A program made the position numbers and the translations under genes. From assembly GCA_964636575.1 (NCBI GenBank), contig CAZWSE010000067.1:1-18365 (forward strand): DNA of 18,365 bases. Reading direction: 5' to 3'. Source of the stretch: CAZWSE01 sp964636575. GTDB lineage: Bacteria > Pseudomonadota > Alphaproteobacteria > Rhodobacterales > Rhodobacteraceae. The notes beneath the pieces were generated by a model. It worked only from the letters and a program-made list of their open reading frames with translations. It searched no databases and was not told the DNA's origin. This document shows, piece after piece, positions 14,321-18,365 of the stretch (its first letter is position 1; each line of letters opens with the position of its first letter).

Positions 14321-15791
14321 AACTTTCCGACATTGAACGCCATGACACAGACATCCTGATCCTTGGAACAGGCGGGGCAGGGTTGTTTGCAGCCCTTCAC
14401 GCGCAACAATCTGCCCCCGAAGGCACCAAGATCACCATCGCGGTCAAAGGATTGATCGGCAAATGCGGGTGCACGCGGATGGTGCAGGGCGGGTACAACG
14501 TGGCCTTGGGCGGTGGCGACACGGTCGAGCGGCACTTCATGGATACGATCCACGGCGGCAAATGGCTGCCCGATCAGGACATGGCGTGGCGGCTCTGCGA
14601 ACAGGCGGTCGTGCGGATCAGAGAGCTTGAAAACGAGGTCGGTTGCTTCTTTGACCGAAACACTGACGGCTCATTGCACCAGAAAGCCTTCGCAGGACAA
14701 ACCGCAGATCGGACGGTGCACAAAGGCGATCTGACAGGCATCGAAATCATCAACCGGTTGATGGAAAAGGTGCTCGCAAGCGGGGTCGAAAAACTGCAAG
14801 AGCACCGCGCAGTAGGGCTTATTCCGACGAAAGACGGGTCGGCTCTGGCGGGCGTTCTGATGATCGACATGCGGACGGGGCGGTTCCGGCTGGTGCGGGC
14901 CAAAACGGTGCTGATGGGCACCGGCGGCGGGCCGACCATGTACAAATACCACACGCCCTCCGGCGACAAGACAATGGACGGGCTGGCCATGGCGCTGCGC
15001 GCGGGCCTCAAACTGCGCGACATGGAAATGGTGCAATTCCACCCCACAGGACTGTTGGCGGGCGACCATACCCGCATGACCGGAACAGTGCTGGAAGAAG
15101 GCCTTCGCGGGGCAGGCGGGCAGCTTATCAGCCATTCGGGTCAGCGGTTCATGTTCGACTATGACGGCAAAGGCGAACGGGCCACCCGTGATGTTGTCAG
15201 CCGCGGTATCTACGCGGAAATGCGCAAGAACAACAACCCGCAGCAAGAGGGCGTGTTCATCTCTATGTCGCATCTCGGGCCGGACTTTGTGCGCGAGAAA
15301 TTCAAAGGCATGGTCACACGCTGCGCAGACAGCGGTTTTGATCTGGCCGCAGGCAAGGTCGAGGTCGTGCCAACAGCGCATTACTTCATGGGCGGGGTCG
15401 TGGTCGATGTGGACACACGCACCGCAATGGAAGGGCTTTACGTGGCGGGCGAAGACGCAGGCGGCGCGCACGGGTCCAACCGCTTGGGCGGCAACGGGGT
15501 TGCCAATTCAACCGTCTACGGCGGGATCGCGGGCGATACGATGGGCGCGGACGTGGGCAACATGAGCCTGCGCGACCCCGATGAAACCGTGCTGGCGGCC
15601 GAGCTTGAACGCGCGATTTACCCCCTGACTCGCACCCCCGATCTGGTACTGCCCCTGCGCAAACAGTTGCAAGACTTGATGTGGGAAGAGGTCGGCGTGA
15701 TGCGCACCGAGGCTGGCATGAAACGCGGGCTAACTGGGATCGCGCAGGTCTCGGACGCGTTGATGGACATAGGCGTCGACAGCTCCAATCT
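14317..15791 (+). CDS. Succinate dehydrogenase/fumarate reductase-like flavoprotein subunit, C-terminus in gap
   Basis: The first 491 residues are visible from ATG 14317. The ADP-binding loop GTGGAG is at 17-22. Active-site residues of the SdhA/FrdA family are present: H242 (FHPTG), E261 and R264 (EEGLRGAGG), R291 (RDVVSR), H355 (AHYFMGG) and R389 (GSNRLGG), so it should oxidise or reduce a fumarate/succinate-type dicarboxylate. The usual FAD-linking His in SHTxxxQGG is replaced by C52 (GCTRMVQGG), so covalent flavin attachment by histidine is not expected. About 80-110 C-terminal residues fall in the N run. I reject the in-frame read-through across the gap as a fusion. The gene order Fe-S, anchor, anchor, flavoprotein is unlike the usual sdhCDAB. 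Confidence 0.9.
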
Positions 15792-15891
15792 NNNNNNNNN
15801 NNNNNNNNNNNNNNNNNNNNNNNNNNNNNNNNNNNNNNNNNNNNNNNNNNNNNNNNNNNNNNNNNNNNNNNNNNNNNNNNNNNNNNNNNNN
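15792..15891. other. Assembly gap (100 N)
   Basis: Exactly 100 undetermined bases, a common placeholder for a gap of unknown size. Judging by normal lengths of the two flanking proteins, about 80-110 residues of the flavoprotein, about 20-25 residues of fumarase alpha and their junction are missing. The true gap is therefore probably nearer 300-400 bases. Confidence 0.95.
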
Positions 15892-16788
15892 GAAATCCCG
15901 CAAGACTATCTCGACGGGCTGCAACAGGCGGCAAAGACCGAAGACGGTGACCTATCGTCTTTCGTCCTCAAAGCGATGCTGGACAACTATGAAGCCGCCA
16001 AAGAGGACCGCCGCGCGATGTGCGGGGACACAGGCGTGCCACGATGGTTTGTGAAAATGGGCAACGATGCCCGCGTCGAAGGCGGGATGACAGCGCTCGA
16101 AGGCGCACTCAGACGCGCCACCGCCAATGCAACAAACGGGGTGCCGCTGCGCCCCAACCGTGTGCATCCCCTGTGGAGAACAGACCACGACAACAACGTC
16201 GGCATCGGCGCGCCGGAAATCGAATACGGATTTGAGCCGGAAGGCGAATGGATCGATCTGATCACCGTCCACAAAGGTGGGCTGTTCGGCACAGACTACC
16301 GGATGCTTTTCCCCTCTGACGGGATCCAAGGGATCAAGCGGTTCTACCTCGACAGCCTCATGGCCTTCGGCAAACGCGGCCTCGCCTGCCAACCCGCAAT
16401 CATCGGGATCGGCTTGGGCGGATCAAAAGACACCTGCATGACGCTTGGCAAACGGGCATCGACATTGCGGGTCGTGGGCAGCCGCAACAGTGACCCCAAA
16501 ATCGCGCAGATGGAGGACGAATTCAAAGAACTTGGCAACTCCATCGGCATGGGCGCCATGGGGTTCGTCGGCAAAAACATGGTGATCGATTGCAACATCG
16601 AAGTCGGTTACTGCCACACAGGCGGCATGCCCATGTCCGTACACGCCTTCTGCCTGTCATCGCGCCGTGCCGTGGCGCGCATTCATGCTGACGGTCGTGT
16701 GGAATACCGCACCGACCCCGATTGGTTCACGCCCTACCAACGGCGCGAAACCGTAGATTGGGAACCGATACAGGAGGCAGCCGAATGA
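15892..16788 (+). CDS. Class I fumarase / L(+)-tartrate dehydratase alpha subunit, N-terminus in gap
   Basis: 298 residues are visible, starting EIPQDYLDGLQQAAKTEDGD, which is near residue 20-25 of the usual alpha subunit (about 300-320 residues). The three [4Fe-4S] cysteines appear in MCGDTGVP, GGSKDTCMTLGK and VGYCHTGGMPM. The enzyme adds water to a trans-dicarboxylate double bond (fumarate to malate) or dehydrates tartrate; mesaconate is another known substrate type. Sequence alone does not decide between them. It stands directly after a dehydrogenase that makes such a double bond. The beta subunit follows after a 97-base spacer. The start codon is not available. Confidence 0.92.
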   Translation, partial: EIPQDYLDGLQQAAKTEDGDLSSFVLKAMLDNYEAAKEDRRAMCGDTGVPRWFVKMGNDARVEGGMTALEGALRRATANATNGVPLRPNRVHPLWRTDHDNNVGIGAPEIEYGFEPEGEWIDLITVHKGGLFGTDYRMLFPSDGIQGIKRFYLDSLMAFGKRGLACQPAIIGIGLGGSKDTCMTLGKRASTLRVVGSRNSDPKIAQMEDEFKELGNSIGMGAMGFVGKNMVIDCNIEVGYCHTGGMPMSVHAFCLSSRRAVARIHADGRVEYRTDPDWFTPYQRRETVDWEPIQEAAE

Positions 16789-16889
16789 CGATGATTTTTC
16801 CCCGAATAAATCGTCGGGTGGGCAAGGGTGTCATCGCGCAGCGAAGATCACCAGCCCACGCCCTCGCCAAACCAGGAGCCACCCTATGA
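16785..16889 (+). CDS. Possible 34-residue frame bridging the two fumarase genes
   Basis: A frame starting MTMIFPRINRRVGKGVIAQR overlaps the alpha-subunit stop by ATGA (16785-16788) and the beta-subunit start by ATGA (16886-16889). The product is short and basic and not recognised. The same bases form a long imperfect hairpin, so an inserted palindromic element that happens to stay open is at least as likely as a gene. Confidence 0.2.
   Translation: MTMIFPRINRRVGKGVIAQRRSPAHALAKPGATL
16818..16859. repeat. Imperfect long hairpin between fumarase alpha and beta genes
   Basis: GTGGGC (16818-16823) pairs with GCCCAC (16854-16859), and inside it GGTG (16827-16830) pairs with CACC (16849-16852). 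ATC (16833-16835) and GAT (16846-16848) extend the stem. It resembles the GGTGGGC-type palindromic repeats found scattered in proteobacterial intergenic regions, but only one copy is in this window. The beta gene has its own AGGAG (16874-16878), so the element probably separates two translation units. Confidence 0.5.
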
Positions 16890-17551
16890 GCCTCCGCGAA
16901 GTCATCCTTTCCACCACCCCCACGCCCGAAGCCATCGCAGACCTGCGCCTTGGCGATATCGTTTACCTCACCGGCCTCATGTACACCGCTCGCGAAGGGG
17001 TCTACATGCGCGCGCTTGAGGATCAGGCGAACATCCCCATGGAACTGCCCAGCCAGTCGGCGGCAAATTTCCACTGCTCCCCCGCGGCGCGGATCAACGA
17101 TGACGGCAGCTTTGATATGGGGGCGGTCACAGCGACGGCATCCTTCCGGTTTGCGAAATGGCTGCCCGAATGGATGGCCAAAACGGGCGCCAAGCTGATC
17201 GTGGGCAAGGGGGGGATGACCTCAAAGGACTACAAAGAGTATTTCGTACCCAACGGCGCGGTCTACCTCAGCACGGTCGGGTACGGCACGGGTGCATTGC
17301 TCGGGCGCGGGGTCGAAAGCGTGGAAGCGGTGCACTGGAACGAGGAACTCGGCCTTGCGCAGGCGATGTGGGTGCTCAAGTGCAACAAGATGGGGCCCTT
17401 CATCGTGGCCTCCGACATGAACGGCGACTGCCTGTTCGAACGTGAAAACGCCAAGATCGCTGAAAACGTGGAACGGGTCTATGAAGGGACCAAACCCGCA
17501 GTGCTCAAACGCTACGGCGAAAGCGACGACCGCACGGATGAGGTGATCTAA
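16886..17551 (+). CDS. Class I fumarase / L(+)-tartrate dehydratase beta subunit
   Basis: A 221-residue protein with AGGAG seven bases before ATG 16886. It carries the beta-subunit pattern: LRLGDIVYLTGLMYTARE near the N-terminus, FHCSPAAR, KLIVGKGGM and STVGYGTGALLGRGVESVEA. This subunit completes the active site of two-subunit class I fumarases and tartrate dehydratases together with the alpha subunit encoded upstream. Its length matches the stand-alone beta form. The C-terminal extension after MNGDCLFERENAKIAENVER is charged and unremarkable. The stop lies 9 bases from the convergent permease gene. Confidence 0.92.
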   Translation: MSLREVILSTTPTPEAIADLRLGDIVYLTGLMYTAREGVYMRALEDQANIPMELPSQSAANFHCSPAARINDDGSFDMGAVTATASFRFAKWLPEWMAKTGAKLIVGKGGMTSKDYKEYFVPNGAVYLSTVGYGTGALLGRGVESVEAVHWNEELGLAQAMWVLKCNKMGPFIVASDMNGDCLFERENAKIAENVERVYEGTKPAVLKRYGESDDRTDEVI

Positions 17552-17560
17552 GGGGCAGGC

Positions 17561-18304
17561 TCAGGCGATCTCGCTTATCAAAATGCCGATCCCCATCAGC
17601 AAGGTCAGGCCAATCAAAAGCCGACGAAAGCCTGTATCGCTGAGCCGTTTGAACACAAAAATCCCGACCTGAGCCGCAACAAGGCCAACGGGAATAGTAA
17701 TCAGCAAAGCGCGCACCGCAGTCGCATCATATGCACCGCGAAAGAACAGCAACACCACAGTGGTCAGCAAGATCACCACATTAAACGGCTGCAAAACGGC
17801 GCGGACCTCGGCCTTGGGCCAAGGGCGCAACGACAGCCATATGGTCGGCAAAGCGCCCGAAACACCAGCAGCACCGCCCAACACGCCGCCAACAAAGCCA
17901 ATGACACTGTCGATGATCGGGGTCGGTTTGGAAAACGCAGGCAGTACCGCCGAAAAGGTGAAATACCCGCCGTAGATGATCAGCAACGCAGCAATACCAA
18001 GGCGCAAGACACCGGCATCAATCATCGACAATAGGGCCAACCCCAAGGGTACGCCAATCAAGCCCGGAATGGCAAAGCGGGCAAAGCGCTTGGGGCGCGC
18101 CATGATTGAGGACCGCACAACCCAAAGCCCCTGCACCCCTGCGATCACAGCCATCAAAGCCACAATCGCAACCGCGTTCACAGGGGGCAGCACCACCAGA
18201 TAGAACCCCAGCGCAAACAGCGCCGTTCCGGTGCCGGACAAGCCGTTGATAAACCCGCCCGCAAGCGCGCCCAAAGCCAGATAGGTGATCGTCTCGCTGG
18301 TCAT
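17561..18304 (-). CDS. TauE/SafE-family membrane permease (sulfite/organic anion exporter type)
   Basis: A 247-residue protein with about seven to eight hydrophobic segments. It starts MTSETITYLALGALAGGFIN followed by GLSGTGTAL, and has the internal repeat FVGGVLGGAAGVSGALPTIW, the two Gly-rich half-motifs of TauE/SafE proteins. I chose the ATG at 18304 over the GTG at 18346 because the hydrophobic domain begins there, a GAGGA lies upstream, and a possible upstream frame ends one base before it. Family members move sulfite, sulfoacetate or other small organic anions; direction and substrate are unknown. It is convergent with the fumarase genes and need not share their regulation. Confidence 0.85.
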   Translation of the reverse strand: MTSETITYLALGALAGGFINGLSGTGTALFALGFYLVVLPPVNAVAIVALMAVIAGVQGLWVVRSSIMARPKRFARFAIPGLIGVPLGLALLSMIDAGVLRLGIAALLIIYGGYFTFSAVLPAFSKPTPIIDSVIGFVGGVLGGAAGVSGALPTIWLSLRPWPKAEVRAVLQPFNVVILLTTVVLLFFRGAYDATAVRALLITIPVGLVAAQVGIFVFKRLSDTGFRRLLIGLTLLMGIGILISEIA

Positions 18305-18305
18305 T

Positions 18306-18365
18306 TCAGGTCTGTCCTCGCGACGCAGCTCCGCCTTCAATAACACGGGTCAGTGCGTCAAAAAT
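18306..18365 (-). CDS. Possible C-terminal end of an upstream gene (partial)
   Basis: On the minus strand the last 60 bases are open and read IFDALTRVIEGGAASRGQT before a TGA at 18308-18306, one base upstream of the permease ATG. The spacing suits a coupled operon partner. Nineteen residues are too few to identify a family or to be sure it is coding. Confidence 0.3.
   Translation of the reverse strand: MFDALTRVIEGGAASRGQT

Noticed and set aside
14227..16788. A single 853-residue frame spanning flavoprotein, N run and fumarase alpha
   Set aside because: The read-through depends on placeholder N bases; the two ends are incomplete members of unrelated families, and the true gap length is unknown. 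The 5' extension before ATG 14317 is also rejected, as family homology begins just after 14317.
1..18365. CRISPR arrays, tRNA/rRNA genes, transposases, phage genes
   Set aside because: No regularly spaced direct repeats, cloverleaf-like segments or recombinase/transposase motifs were seen on either strand by eye.

Overview
The window looks like part of a scaffold from an alphaproteobacterium, most likely a marine Rhodobacterales (Roseobacter-group) member. The basis is the moderately high G+C, the tight ATGA-coupled operons, the NasT/NasS regulator type and the overall flavour of the proteins; no rRNA or other marker gene is present to confirm it. A run of 100 N at 15792-15891 shows the sequence is a draft assembly.

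Layout. (1) 1-1575, minus strand: a coupled set of three apparently exported proteins, namely a metal-dependent TIM-barrel hydrolase, a small His/Met-rich YtkA-like protein and a MauG/cytochrome c peroxidase-type haem protein cut by the window edge. (2) 1798-3545, plus: a luciferase-like flavin oxidoreductase and an SDR oxidoreductase joined by an ATGA overlap, followed by a strong hairpin. (3) 3694-5772, plus: the wreck of a nitrate-assimilation locus. nasT (ANTAR regulator) carries an in-frame TGA, nasS (nitrate sensor) is intact up to about residue 339, and it then runs directly into the C-terminal 160 residues of an uroporphyrinogen-III methyltransferase in another frame. The simplest reading is an internal deletion that removed the transport and reductase genes.

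(4) 6022-12567, plus: a five-gene operon of hydantoinase A, hydantoinase B, a HisC-like aminotransferase, an Asp/Glu racemase / maleate isomerase-like enzyme and a D-2-hydroxyacid dehydrogenase. Each gene overlaps or abuts the next, and two perfect palindromes lie upstream. (5) 12731-17551, plus: a second succinate dehydrogenase/fumarate reductase-like complex in the order Fe-S, anchor, anchor, flavoprotein, followed by both subunits of a class I fumarase/tartrate dehydratase. The flavoprotein C-terminus and the fumarase alpha N-terminus are lost in the N gap. (6) 17561-18304, minus: a TauE/SafE-type membrane permease converging on the fumarase, with the possible tail of another gene behind it.

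Working together, regions 4 and 5 contain the enzyme classes needed to open a cyclic amide (HyuAB), isomerise or decarboxylate a dicarboxylate (racemase/isomerase fold), desaturate a succinate-like acid into the quinone pool, hydrate the double bond, oxidise a 2-hydroxyacid and transaminate a 2-oxoacid. That suggests a catabolic route for an unidentified nitrogen-containing cyclic or dicarboxylic compound. The substrate cannot be named from sequence. I saw no tRNA, rRNA, CRISPR array, transposase or phage gene.
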